64,000 nt of DNA from Paracrocinitomix sp039939375. Its GTDB lineage: Bacteria; Bacteroidota; Bacteroidia; Flavobacteriales_D; Crocinitomicaceae. The stretch covers positions 248,001-312,000 of the forward strand of contig JBDVJO010000011.1 in NCBI GenBank assembly GCA_039939375.1, read 5' to 3'. Position 1 is the first letter of the stretch. Each line of letters opens with the position of its first letter. Under the pieces are notes generated by a model. That model worked only from the letters and a program-made list of their open reading frames with translations, made no database searches and had not been told where the DNA came from. Below, one piece after another: positions 7,540 to 19,900 of this stretch. The position numbers were made by a program, and so were the translations under genes.

Positions 7540-9984
7540 CTATTCTAAAGGCGGACTTTCTTTGCCGGCTACTTTGAAGTCTATTTTATAATAAAACAGG
7601 GGTAGGAAGCCAAGCTGGTAACGCTCTGCGTATGATTCAGCAGGATTAGTTTCATTTGGTGTATAGGTTAAACCAAGAATATTATCTCTGAAGGTAACAT
7701 TCACCAAATCTAACCCAAATTCATGGGTGAATTTTTTAGCGTTTAAGGTATAGTTAACTTTTAAATCTAGCCTGAAATAATCTTTAAATCGTAAAGTATT
7801 ATATCCTGAGTCTAAGAAAACGATTTCTTTCAATGAGTCTGTCATTACCGTATTGAGGTAGCCGTATCGTTTTCCGCCTGCATAAGTAATCTTCATTCCG
7901 AGTCCTAACAAATGTTTGTCATTTTCTCCAAACTTGAATTCTTTTCCTACTAAACCGTTGGCAATATAGTTTCCATTAAAATCAGTGTTTCTTGTTACAC
8001 CGTCTGAGCCTGTATATTTTGATTCATACAAACTTAAAGTGGTCATAAAAAAGAAATCATTGTTAAAGAATTTTTGGAGCGTAAATTCAATTCCATAGTT
8101 AAATCCAGTACCGGTGTTTTCTAAACTGTCAGGAAAGAATCTAGCGAAGCCACTTCCTTGATTCAAAATGGAGAAAGAAGAAGGAGCAACCGTGACAGGA
8201 ACATCATATAAATATTGGTAATATGCTTCGGTTTTAAACTTTAACGATTTTCCTATAACTTGTTGATAGGAAACCACTGAATGTATACTTCTGGTAAAGT
8301 CCATATCTAAGTTGTGGTAAACTTTTTCTGTTCCTACATTTTGGTGATAAGCATAAATGTATAGCGGATGATGTTGAGAGTGCATTCCTGCACCAAAAGC
8401 TAGAGTGCTTTTATCTGATGTCGCAATTTTTAATCCAATTCTAGGTTCAATTGCAGATAAAGAATTACTCAATGAGAAATATTGGCTGTGTATGCCAGCA
8501 TTCAAAGTGAATCGCTGATTGATTTTATACTTCCACTGAATAAAAGCTTGCGCTAAAATGGATGGCGTAGGTGATTTATAGTCCCAACGTTTATAGAATT
8601 GAGAAGTCGAATCGGCAATGTCATAACGAATTGAATCTTGCATATTCATGTGGTATCCATCTAAATTCACCCCGTATTTAATTACATGTTTTTTACCTAG
8701 TTTTTGATTCATGCTAAAATAAGCTGAACCCGTATGAATTTGATAAGAATACCCCATCATGTCAAATGGATCGGCATCATATTGCCAAGTTGAATCAGGG
8801 GTTAACGTTCTCAAGATATATAAGTGACGTGTTGACTGCTTTTGGTAAGAATAGGATAAGGTCGTTTTAAGAAATGTGTTCTTATTAATTGGCTTTTTAT
8901 AAGTAACTCCACTGATTGCCATGTCCGTTCCAAACAGCTGGTCTCTATCTTGTTCCCCAAAAGCGTCTTGAGAAGGCTCTGTTTGATCTGATATCAAGAT
9001 GTCAATACTACTTGTTCCAGCGATACTCCAAATAGATAAATTACCTCCTTTTTTAAGTGGAAAATTTAATTTTAATGCACCATCTGTGTAGCCCGGAATA
9101 GCATCTGTACCGTATTTGAATCCAACTTTATCAAACAATGATAAGGTAGATAATCTTCCCATTACTAGATAACTTGCTCCTGTCTTTTTAGAAAGTGGTC
9201 CTTCAATTAAACCTTCGGTTCCTAGAAATCCGAATTGGCCAGAAAATTCGTGTAGATTATCGTTTCCTTTTCGCAATCTTAAATCAAATACGCCTGAAGT
9301 ACTGTTTCCAAATTCAGCTGGAAACGCACTCATAAAGAAGTCAGAGTTGTCCAAAAATTTATTGTTTAAGATGGATACAGGTCCACCAGTAGATCCTGCA
9401 ATGGCAAAGTGATTGGGATTAGGAATGCTAACACCTTCAATTCGATATACAATTCCGAGAGGTGAATTTCCTCTAATTACTAGATCATTTCTAGAGTCAT
9501 CTGCTCCTTGCGCACCAGCGTAATTAGACATCATTCTAGCGGGGTCACCTCTACTTCCTGCGTATCTATTGGTTTCTTCAACAGAAAATGATTGGGCACT
9601 GACAGTAGCCATTTCATTAATGACTTCCCCTTTTTTTCTTCCAGTTACAGTAACGGTTTCACCCACGATTGCTGATTCATCCATGTATACCGTAATGATT
9701 GTTTCTTTTCCAGAAATAACAATTGCAGTAACTGTTTTGGTGTTGTATCCGATTGATGAAATTTCAAGTTGATGTTTACCAATTGGAACATTTTTGATTG
9801 TAAAGTTCCCTTTTTCATCACAAATTCCACCTAATTGCGGCTCAACATCTGTTACTTTAACTTTTGCACCAACAAGTGGATATTTAGAATCAACATCAAC
9901 TACTGATCCCCGAATGTTTTGGTTGAGATCTTGAGCGAATACAAAAAAACTAAGTAATGATAGTACAGTTAATAGGCTTTTCAT
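7540..9984 (-). CDS. TonB-dependent receptor with N-terminal carboxypeptidase-regulatory-like domain
   Basis: An 814-aa outer-membrane receptor. A signal peptide (ending FFVFAQ) is followed by a CarboxypepD_reg-like beta-sandwich (about residues 22-110, NIRGSVVDVDSKYPLVGAKVKV...GYNTKTV). Next is a plug domain (about 125-230, with RGNSPLGIVYRIEGVSIPNP and GNSTSGVFDLRLRKG) and a long 22-strand-type barrel ending in YKIDFKV close to the C-terminus. Family members import siderophores, vitamins or glycans with TonB energy. No SusD partner lies beside it, so a polysaccharide role is unsupported and the substrate is unknown. It begins 37 bp downstream of a PorP/SprF gene on the same strand and could be read from that operon. 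Confidence 0.88.
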   Translation of the reverse strand: MKSLLTVLSLLSFFVFAQDLNQNIRGSVVDVDSKYPLVGAKVKVTDVEPQLGGICDEKGNFTIKNVPIGKHQLEISSIGYNTKTVTAIVISGKETIITVYMDESAIVGETVTVTGRKKGEVINEMATVSAQSFSVEETNRYAGSRGDPARMMSNYAGAQGADDSRNDLVIRGNSPLGIVYRIEGVSIPNPNHFAIAGSTGGPVSILNNKFLDNSDFFMSAFPAEFGNSTSGVFDLRLRKGNDNLHEFSGQFGFLGTEGLIEGPLSKKTGASYLVMGRLSTLSLFDKVGFKYGTDAIPGYTDGALKLNFPLKKGGNLSIWSIAGTSSIDILISDQTEPSQDAFGEQDRDQLFGTDMAISGVTYKKPINKNTFLKTTLSYSYQKQSTRHLYILRTLTPDSTWQYDADPFDMMGYSYQIHTGSAYFSMNQKLGKKHVIKYGVNLDGYHMNMQDSIRYDIADSTSQFYKRWDYKSPTPSILAQAFIQWKYKINQRFTLNAGIHSQYFSLSNSLSAIEPRIGLKIATSDKSTLAFGAGMHSQHHPLYIYAYHQNVGTEKVYHNLDMDFTRSIHSVVSYQQVIGKSLKFKTEAYYQYLYDVPVTVAPSSFSILNQGSGFARFFPDSLENTGTGFNYGIEFTLQKFFNNDFFFMTTLSLYESKYTGSDGVTRNTDFNGNYIANGLVGKEFKFGENDKHLLGLGMKITYAGGKRYGYLNTVMTDSLKEIVFLDSGYNTLRFKDYFRLDLKVNYTLNAKKFTHEFGLDLVNVTFRDNILGLTYTPNETNPAESYAERYQLGFLPLFYYKIDFKVAGKESPPLE

Positions 9985-10021
9985 CCATTCGGTTTTTTGA
10001 GGTAGGATGAAGATAATACTT

Positions 10022-10942
10022 TTATTCTAAAGAAGGAGTGTTGTCGGATGACGGAGCTGACTTTCCAAATTTAACGCCTAACATGATTTCATGTGTTCCG
10101 GTATTAAAGTTCTTAAGATTCGTAATAGACATGTCATAAGCATATCCAATAGTCACCATGTCTTTGTACATATATCCAAGGGATGCGTTTACCGCGTCAT
10201 TACTTCTCCAACCTACACCTAGCCAAACCGTTTCTTTATAGATTCCTCTAAGTCCGGCATCAAACTTCACTGGCGCAGGTAGTCCCATTTTTAACATAGC
10301 CGTTGGTTCTAGTCCCCAATCATCACCGAATTTGAATTTGTATCCAGCGTTGAAAAAGAAGTGATCTTCCATAAAGGTATCAGACCCTGTTTGTGTAGCC
10401 AAGAATGAGACTTTATTGTGAAACATTTGTCCTAACGAAGCACCAAAATACCAATCTGGATGATAAATGTAAATGCCGAATTTCGCATCTGGGTCAAATG
10501 ATTTTAACAAGCCGTTTGAAAAGTAAAAATCATTAGGGTGATAAGTGGTGATTTTATCAGCATCTAATAACCACTCATTAAACCCACCAGATAATCCAAA
10601 CGACATGTTTAAATTTTCAGCTAATTGAATATGATAAGTAAAAGATGCTTGAAACCCAATCCTTCTGGTAGGTCCAACAACATCTGTGTAAACATATCCT
10701 CCCAAAGCAATTTTTTCATTTTTCAAAGGACCATGAGCAGAAAGTGTAAAGGTTCTTGGAGCATCTGTAATTCCTATCCACTGATACCTGTTCAAAGTTG
10801 TAGCTTCCCAATATTTGTTCACTCCTGCATAAGCTGGGTTAAACGCATATTGATTAAACATGTATTGTGTGTATTGAGGTAATTGTTGCGCTTTAGTGAT
10901 AAAGGCAAACAAAAAGATCGGTATAAATAATAATTTCTTCAT
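10022..10942 (-). CDS. PorP/SprF family type IX secretion system membrane protein
   Basis: I start this gene at the ATG at 10942 (MKKLLFIPIFLF..., signal peptide ending FITKAQ), 306 aa. An in-frame start six codons earlier lies inside the end of the giant gene and adds basic residues that a signal peptide does not need. The signature QLPQYTQYMFNQYAFNPAYAG is complete. The chain continues as a beta-barrel with regular aromatic strands (FGIYIYHPDWYFGASLGQMF, VWLGVGWRSNDAVNASLGYM). It is the last gene of the cargo/PorP operon, 11 bp after the giant repeat protein, its likely client. Confidence 0.92.
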   Translation of the reverse strand: MKKLLFIPIFLFAFITKAQQLPQYTQYMFNQYAFNPAYAGVNKYWEATTLNRYQWIGITDAPRTFTLSAHGPLKNEKIALGGYVYTDVVGPTRRIGFQASFTYHIQLAENLNMSFGLSGGFNEWLLDADKITTYHPNDFYFSNGLLKSFDPDAKFGIYIYHPDWYFGASLGQMFHNKVSFLATQTGSDTFMEDHFFFNAGYKFKFGDDWGLEPTAMLKMGLPAPVKFDAGLRGIYKETVWLGVGWRSNDAVNASLGYMYKDMVTIGYAYDMSITNLKNFNTGTHEIMLGVKFGKSAPSSDNTPSLE

Positions 10943-10953
10943 TGTTCTACGTT

Positions 10954-13900
10954 TTACCACATTATAGTTATAGGACCAGTGAAAGGGTCTGGGAAGTCCT
11001 CATGGTCGATTACAATTGTGTAATAATAAGTTCCGGCCGGTAGTTTTTTACCATCTTTTGTGGTACCTGCCCAATCATCTTGATAAGTTTCATCTGCAGT
11101 AAATAATGGTTCACCCCAACGGTTGTAAACGTTGATGCTGATTGATACTCCAGGATATAGTTCTATGAAATCTAAGATCCAAGTATCATTCAATGAGTTG
11201 CCATCCGGTGAAATTCCATCAGGTATAATGATGTCTGGACGCAGGGTGACATACATTGAGTCGATTGCAGTACAACCGTTAGTATCAGTTGCTGTTACAT
11301 AGTACCAATCAGATGATTGTGGTTCAACTACTGTTGGATTAGAAGCAGACGGATCCGATAAATATGTTATTGGTGTCCAGTCATATGTGTGTGTTAAATC
11401 TGCTGAAGTTGGATTACCGCCTATCATTTCAGATTGATTGGCAAACATTTCAATATCCGGACCTGCATCAGCAGTAAATGGAGTAGATGTTGTAACATCA
11501 ATAGTGTCTGTATGTGTACATCCAGAATAAACAACTTCTACAATGTATGAGGTTACCCCTGCCGAATTTGATGGCAGAATTAATTCACTTGTATCTGAAA
11601 GGTTGGTGGTCATGGTAATATCATACCAAGTATAATCTGCACCAGGGTTGATATTAGAAGTTGCGTTTAAAGTCACTCCAAATCCTGAGCACAACAAGGT
11701 GTCAAGTCCTGCGTCAGCAAGAACCACAAGTAGCGTGTCTACGCTTAACGTATCTTCATAAATACAACCGTTGATGTCAGTAACAGTCAAGTAATAATCC
11801 ATTGGTAAAAGGCCTGTTGGGTCTTCATCCGTTAAGGTGTCCGTTAAAGTTTGAGAAACCCATTGCGTTGTATAAGTTGGGGTACCACCAGCAATTGTAA
11901 TATAGATTTCACCATCAGGAGAATCTAAACATGTTGCGTCAATAATACTATCCGTTATAATTGAAATAGCCGTTGGTTCAACTAGGGTTCCTACTTGCGA
12001 AGTGAAGCATCCATTGGCATCCGTGATTGAAATAGTATAGGTACCATCACATAAATCTATCGCATTAACTGTAGATTGAGTCATTGGATCATCCCAAGCA
12101 AATACAAATGGCAATGTTCCTCCAATTGGATTTGAAATGATTTCTCCATCACACAATCCGCTACAAGTTGGATCGTTTAATACTAATGGGTTTAAGATAA
12201 TCGTGTCTGGTTCTGTGATTGTTAAATCAACATACGAGATACACCCTAAAGCATCTGTAGTTTCTAGCATGTAATCTCCAGCACATAGGTTGGTTGCAGC
12301 TGGTGTTAAAATCCCCGTAGACGTTCCTGTATTATCTAGCCAGTCAAAAGTGTAAGGGCTGGTCCCTCCAGTTACTGAAACGGTATCTGCAGTTCCGTCA
12401 CAAACTCCATGACAGTTTACATCTGTTCCAGCAACAATTGCTACAGCTGCATTTGAGTTACTTAAACCATAAACAAAGTCTTGCGTACATCCAGCAGCAT
12501 CAGTTACAGTTAAGGTATAAGTACCTGCCCCAACATTACTGATTATATTTGTAACATCTAAAGTATTCCATAAATAAGAATGTGGTAGTACACCTCCTGA
12601 AGTTGTTACTGTGATTGATCCGTCATTTAATCCACAAGCTGGATTTGTAATTTGAGGCATATCAGTGATCGCATTTGGATCTAACATTTCAACTTGGGCA
12701 GTACGCGTACACCCTGCATCATCAGTAATTTCACAGAAATAAGTTCCCGCGCAAAGACCTGTTTGTGTTTGAGAGGTAGAATTGTCGTGTAACCATAAGT
12801 ATGTGTAAGGTGCAGTTCCGCCAACACCAGTAACTGTCGCCTGTCCGTCACAAGATCCTGCACAAGAAATTGCTTGAATAACTACGTCTTCAACTAGACC
12901 TGCATTATTAGGAACATCCACAGTTTCAACAACGAGACATCCGTTTTGATCAGTAATCTGAGCTTCATAAACACTAGAACATAGTCCTGTAATTGATGCT
13001 CCCGTAGCAGAGTTGTTCCATAGAATATTGATTGTTCCTGTTCCGCCTGTAACTGTTAAGTCTATTGCTCCATTACATTGGCCACAATCAGTAGGAGTAA
13101 CGTTGTTAGTTACTATAATTTCAGCAGGATCAACTAATGTTGTGTCATAAAAATTAATACAACCAAGTGCATCTGTAATTTGTAATGTCCATGTTCCAGC
13201 AGTTAAACCAGTTGGGTCTTCTGCGATTATTCCGCCTGGGTTCCATTGATAAGTTAACGGTGGGCTAACTGCTGTTGTTGTAATTTCTAAACTACCATCA
13301 CTTGAACCAAAACATGCTGGGTGATTTACGGCATCCCAGGTTAATGTAGTAGATGGTAAGTTTGAAATATTTGCCTGAAATTGTTGAGTACAACCGTTGG
13401 CATCAGTTACGTCAACAAAATATGTTCCGGCAGCTGCGTTTAATAAGATGTTATTTGTTTCTCCGGCTAAAGGGTTTAATAAGTCATCATACCATTGATA
13501 AACGAATGGTGGATTGCCGCCATTGGCATTAACTGTGGCATTTCCGTCTGATAATCCACAAGTGGCATCATTTGAAAATATATTTCCAGTTATTTCTGGG
13601 AATCCGTTAATGACAACTGCTTGTTGACCTGTGGTACAGCCATTATCATCTGTTAATTCTACTGTGTAGTTTCCTTCACAAAGGTTAACAACATTAGGAT
13701 TTGTTCCTCCAACTAATGGATTTCCAGAGATATCTAACCATTCATAGCTGTAAGGAACTGTTCCTCCCGCTCCAACTATATCTGCATCACCATCACATAT
13801 TCCGAAACAGCTTGCGTCATTTGAGTTTAACACAAAAGTCAATTCTGCTGGCTCTGTAATTGTCACAGTTGCAGAAGTGAAGCTACATCCATTAGCGTCA

Positions 13901-16900
13901 GTCACTACCGCGTGATAATCACCAGGGCATAGATTTGAAGCCAATGTTCCTGTTTGTCCAATTAGTAAATTCGTTCCTGAGTCGAACCAGTTCACTGTAT
14001 ATGGAGGGAATCCACCAGCAGGTGTAACTTCAGCCGTTCCTGAACAATCTCCAAAACACAATGCATTTGTACTCGTTATTGGAGCAGAGATAGTTGTTGG
14101 CTCCGTCAAAGTAATTAGTAATGTTTGAACACATCCTCCAGCATCAGTTACTTCGGCTGTATAGTTACCTGCACATAAATTTCCAATTACTGAACCTGTT
14201 TCTCCCGCAATTGGAGTTCCCCCTCCATCAAGCCAAGCATAGGTGTAGGTTCCGTAACCACCACTCACTGATAAACTGATAATTCCATTGCAATCTCCGT
14301 TACAAGATGGGTCTGTAACTGTTGGTGTAATTACTATCGGTGTCGGTTCTGTTAAATCAAAACATACATTTTCAGTACATCCACTTCCGTCTGTAATATC
14401 AACACACCAGGTTCCTGCTCCTATATTTAATGCTTGGTTAGTCCCTTGTCCGTTTGTTGGAACTGGACTCCAAACATAGGTATAGCCTGCTCCAGATCCT
14501 CCAGAAGGTGTTAAGGTTATTGATGCATCTGATGCTCCATTACAAGTAATTTCTGTGATGACTTCGTTTGCGATAATTTGTGTTGGACTATTAATCGTAA
14601 CAAGTTCAACTGCAACACATCCTGAAGCGTTGGTTACTTCAATGTAATAGTCTCCAGCACAAAGACCTGCTATTGAAGTGTTTGTTTCACCTGCAATTGC
14701 CGTTCCTGTTCCACCGTCAAACCATTGGTTAGTACAAGCTGGGTCACCACAAACATATGCGGCATCAGCTGTTCCGTCACAAACTCCAAAACAAGAAGCA
14801 TCTGTTGTGCTCATAGTTAAAGTCTCGGCGTTGATATCTGAGATACCGAACACTTCGGTAAGTGTACATCCGTTTTGGTCAGTTACTAAAACTGAAATTA
14901 CTCCAGGACAAAGTCCAGTTGCATTGTTGGTTCCATCACCGGCTCCTGGATCTGGTGTCCAATCATAAATATAAGGAGGAGAACCACCAGCCATATTAAT
15001 AGTTGCACTACCATTACACACTCCACAAGTTGCGTTATTAGAGAATGTTGAATTGGCAGTTAGTTCAGTCGGTTCAGTAATGTTAATTGTAGTGTCCATG
15101 GTACAACCTGCTCCATCAGTTATCGTTGCAGTAATGGCTCCAGCGCATAAATTTGAAGCTGTAGTTCCAGTTTGTAAATCTGACCAATTGACGGTGTATA
15201 TGCCTGTTCCACCAGTTGGAGCAACATCAACAGAACCATTACAATCTCCGAAACACTGAGCGTTTGTAATACTTGCATTTGCAAAAATTGGATTTGCGTC
15301 TACAATTGTAAACGTAATTGTAGTATCACAAATACTTGCATCAGTGATAGTAACTGTATAAGTTCCTGCGCAAAGGTTTGTTGCAGTTGGTGTTGTTTGT
15401 GTTAAAGGATCATCCCAAAGGTATGTATAAGGTGGGTTGTTCCCAGAAATTACGGTTACTGAAGCGGTTCCGTCACAATTACCAGAACAGGTAATGTCTG
15501 TTTGAGCCTCGGTTACGTTCCAAGGGTCAGTAGGTGAGGTCATATCTACAGGCCCAAATGTTTGTGAACATCCATTTATGTCAGTTACTTCTACATTGTA
15601 AACACCTTGACAAACATTGTTTAAAGTATCATTGGTTTGCCCTGCAATGTCAACAAAAAATTCATCTTGCCATTGATAGAAATAAGGAGCAGAACCTCCC
15701 GAAGGAACGACATCTATTAAGCCATCACAAAATCCAAAACAATTCACCGGGCTAACATTGATAATTGCAGATATTCCAGTAGGCTCAACAACTGGTAAAC
15801 ATGCGCTTGTAATTGTACACAAATTGTTATCTGTAACCACAACTTGATAATCTCCTGGGCCTAAATTCGTTGCCATTTGTGTTGTTTGACCAATTGCTAA
15901 TCCAGTATTACAATCAAACCATTCATAGGTATATGGTGGAAGTCCTCCAGAATGAATTACTGTTGCGGTTCCATCATTTGCGCCAAAACAGCTAATATCT
16001 GTTGAAGATTCACTATCGATAACCATTAAAGTTGGTTCAGAAATTGTTGTCGTGAAAACTTCATTACATCCTTGATCATCTGTTACTGTTACTTGCCAGT
16101 TTCCAGCACATAGTCCACTTGCGGTGGTTGTTCCTTGTCCAGATCCTGGAATCGGAACTCCCCAATTATAAGTTAAAGTTCCAGTTCCTCCTGCTGCAAC
16201 AACGGTTGCTGAACCATCACAATCTCCATTACAGGTAACTGGTGTTGGTGTAACAGACCCTGTAATTTCGGGTGGTTCGTTTACTACAATAGTATCAGAA
16301 GTTACACAACCTGTATTGTTGGTTAATACCGCTAAATATTCCCCGGCACATAAACCTGTAGCTGTTGATGGTTGTGAAGCTGGGTTGTCAATAATTCCGA
16401 TTGGTAAACCAGTTAAGTTATCAAACCATTCTACGGTATATGGTGCATCAATTACATTATATGTTATGGTGGCAGTTCCGTCACACAATCCAAAACATGA
16501 AATGTCAGTTGAGTCCATTGATGTTACCTCTAAAGCGACACTGTTAATGGTAACCGCTATATTTTCAGGACACCCTGTGTTGTCAGTTGCTACAACATTA
16601 TAGGCTCCAGCACATAGGCCAGTCACCGAAGCAGTTCCTTGACCTGCACCTGGAGCAGGCGTCCAAGTATAGGTGAATGTACCCGTTCCTCCAGTAGCTA
16701 AAACTTCTGCTGTACCGTCACATACACCACAAGTAGCATCAACTTCAGTAACGACATTAGTAAAGATTTCTGGTAATTCTGTAATAGTCATAGTGTCTGA
16801 ATTGACTTGACATAAAGCAGCATCTGTTATTTGTGCATAATAACTACCGGGACATAAATTTGTGATTGAGTCATTATTCACGCCTAAAGGTAAACCAGTA

Positions 16901-19900
16901 ATTGCATCAAACCATTCGAACGTGTAAGCTCCAGTTCCTCCTACTGCAGTAATGTAAGCAGCTCCAGAACAACTATTGAAACAAGAAGAGTTAATTACAT
17001 TGGTATCGATTACGATTTCTGTTGGTTCTGCTATTGTATAAGTGATCACAGAATCACATAAGTTTTGATCTGAAACGGTAACGGTATAAACCCCAGCACA
17101 TAAGTTTAAAGCGGTTGGTGTAGTTTGTAAAAGCGGATCATCCCATTGATAAGTATAGGCTGGTGTTCCTCCACTGTTCACTGTCACCGTTGCACTTCCA
17201 TCACAACTTCCAAAACATACTATATCTGTTTGAGAGAATATCATGTCATATTGAGCAGGCTCCACAATGTTTATATTATCAGAAGCGGTACATCCATTTG
17301 CATCAGTCAAATCAACTGTGTATGCGCCAGCACATAATCCGCTAGCAACGTTAGTAGTTTGGTTTCCAGGATCACTCCAAAGTATGTCAACTGGATTAGT
17401 TCCGCCGGTTATTACAACTTGAGCAGAACCGTTGCAATCTCCAAAACATGAAACTTGCGAGATTACAGATGCAGTTGCTGTTAAAGGTGTTGGTTCTGTA
17501 ATTGTGAAACACAAAGTTGTGTCACACAACATGTCGTCTGTAATTGTTACACACCAAACGCCAGCAGTTAATCCGGAAACATTTGGAGTTCCATCACCTA
17601 CCGGAGCAGCAGGTGCCCAAGTATACGTATATCCAACTCCTGAACCTCCAGAGTTTACTGTAACATCAATGGTTCCATTGGCGTCTCCTGCACACTGTAA
17701 GTCAGTTTGTGCAGTTGTAATATCGTATTGAGGAGGAGCATTAATGACAACGGTTTCAGTAATATTACATCCATTGTCATCTGTCACCAATAAATCATAG
17801 GAACCGGCGCACATTGCCGTTGCATTAGCAGTTCCTTGACCTGCACCAGGTGCAGGTGTCCATAAAAAAGAATAAGGTAAGGTTCCTCCAGCTGGAGTAG
17901 CTGTTGCAGTTCCGTCACATAAATCATAACAAGTAGGGTCTGTTGAATTGATTACGACAGTAACAGGAAGAGGCTCTATAATTTCAACTGTATCAGGCGT
18001 AGAATTACATAGATTTGCGTCAGTTACGGTAACTTCATAAAGACCTGGGCAAAGCCCAAAAAGTGTGTCGTTTGCACCAACTCCTGATCCGCCAGGAACT
18101 GTTACCCAAGAATAAGTATACGGTAAGGTTCCGCCTACTGCGTCTACATCCACAGACCCATCACAAACACCAAAACAAGAAACTTGGTAAGCATCTGCAG
18201 TGGCATCAATTTCAACTGGTTCATCTATGGTGATACATGCACTTTGAATTACACAGCCAGCTCCTCCTTGGTCTGTTACTTCTACATAATAATCCCCAGC
18301 ACACAAGGTTGTTGGGTTTTCATCAGTAATTCCTGTTGAAACACCCAGACAAGTGAACCATTCAAATTGGTTTCCACCAGCACCTCCAAAAGGATTTGCA
18401 CTAGCTTGACCATCACATGACCCGAAACAAGATGCATCTGCATCTGCAGTAGGGTTTGCACCTAATACTGCTGGTTCAGTCATAGTTATTATCGTATCGA
18501 ATTGGCAGCCATCAACATCAAAAATTGAAAGTGTTACCGGACCAGCACAAAATCCAATTCCCGGCATTGTTCCCTGACCTGAAGTTGGGGGTGTGCTCCA
18601 TGAATACGTGTACGGTCCACCATTACCATTTGCTGGAGTAACATCAATTTCCCCATCACAATCTCCATTACAAGTTGGTTCGGTGATTGTCACATCTGCT
18701 GTAATTTGAGGAGGTCCAGTTAACGTGAAGGTAGTGTCAAGGGTACAGTTGTTTAAGTCAATTACGGTTGCTGTGTGATCTCCGGCGCAAAGTCCACTTG
18801 GAGAAGTTGTTCCGTTGATTCCTGAAGGCGACCAAGATACATTGTAAGGTGAGGTACCCCCAACGGCGTTAGACACAATTGTTCCGTCACAACTGGTAGG
18901 ACATGTTGGAACTACTGTTCCTAATAAGTTCAATTGTAATTTTGTTGGTGGTTGCAAAAGTTCTTGCACACTACATTGGTAAAAAATTCCAGAACCAGGA
19001 GGTCCTATTTCGTTCGATAAATCTTGCACGGTTATCAAATAGTTGTCCGCACATAAATTGTCATAAAAATTAACACCAGTAAATCCTTGGTTATCGAAGT
19101 TATAAAGGTAAGGGCCTGCAGATCCTGAAACGTTAATTGTTAACTCTCCATCACAAGAATCGTTGCAGCTTACTTGCTTTCCTCCTGGATAATCAAGGGT
19201 AAGAATTTCAACAGTTAGCGTAAGGTTGTCACATAAAGTCGTTTGATCTTTAGTAAAATTTGAACCAGAAAAATCACCTTTTTCTATCGTGTTAACTTCT
19301 TGAGTGTTTGTCCAAAAATCTGCGTTTTGACCAATATTAATTGCTTTGGATAAATTTAAATTGCTAACGGCATAGAGCACAGAGTTACTTGCGTTGAGGT
19401 CAAAATTGTTGTTGCTGGCAACGATTTGATCAGCTGAAACTGAAAAAGCATTGGTGTTTAACTCTCCATCATTCAAATAAATTGAGTTTTGCCAAGTCGT
19501 TTGAAATTTTGAATCTAATATCCATTTACCAGAATTGAAATGAACATCTGTTGCAAGAATCACATCATTCGTATTGAGAATATTTGTGATATTGCTGAGG
19601 TTGTTTAAATGAAGCGCACCGATATTTAAGTTGAAGTTGTTTGTTGCTTCAAAGTTTCCATGAAGAATTAAATTGTTTTGACCACCAAAAATATTCACTC
19701 CCTGAGAACTGCTGATGGTAAGGTTGTTGATTTCAGCATCTACATCAAACAATACGTTTGTGTAATCATTATTAAAAGAGTTGTTGTCAAAAATGACGTT
19801 GTCGTTGGGTCCAGGAATTTGGTTAACAGATGCCCCTCCTGAAGTAGATGACCAATGAGTAGGATTACTCCAACTACCAGCACCATTAATCCAATAGAAG

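Noticed and set aside
11745..19170. Short plus-strand frames (60-100 codons) opposite the giant gene
   Set aside because: They are shadows produced by the Thr/Gly/Pro/Val-rich repeats read backward; none has a signal or domain.
11745..19170. CRISPR array or DNA-level tandem repeat
   Set aside because: Period is about 240 bp with low nucleotide identity and intact coding; it is a protein repeat.
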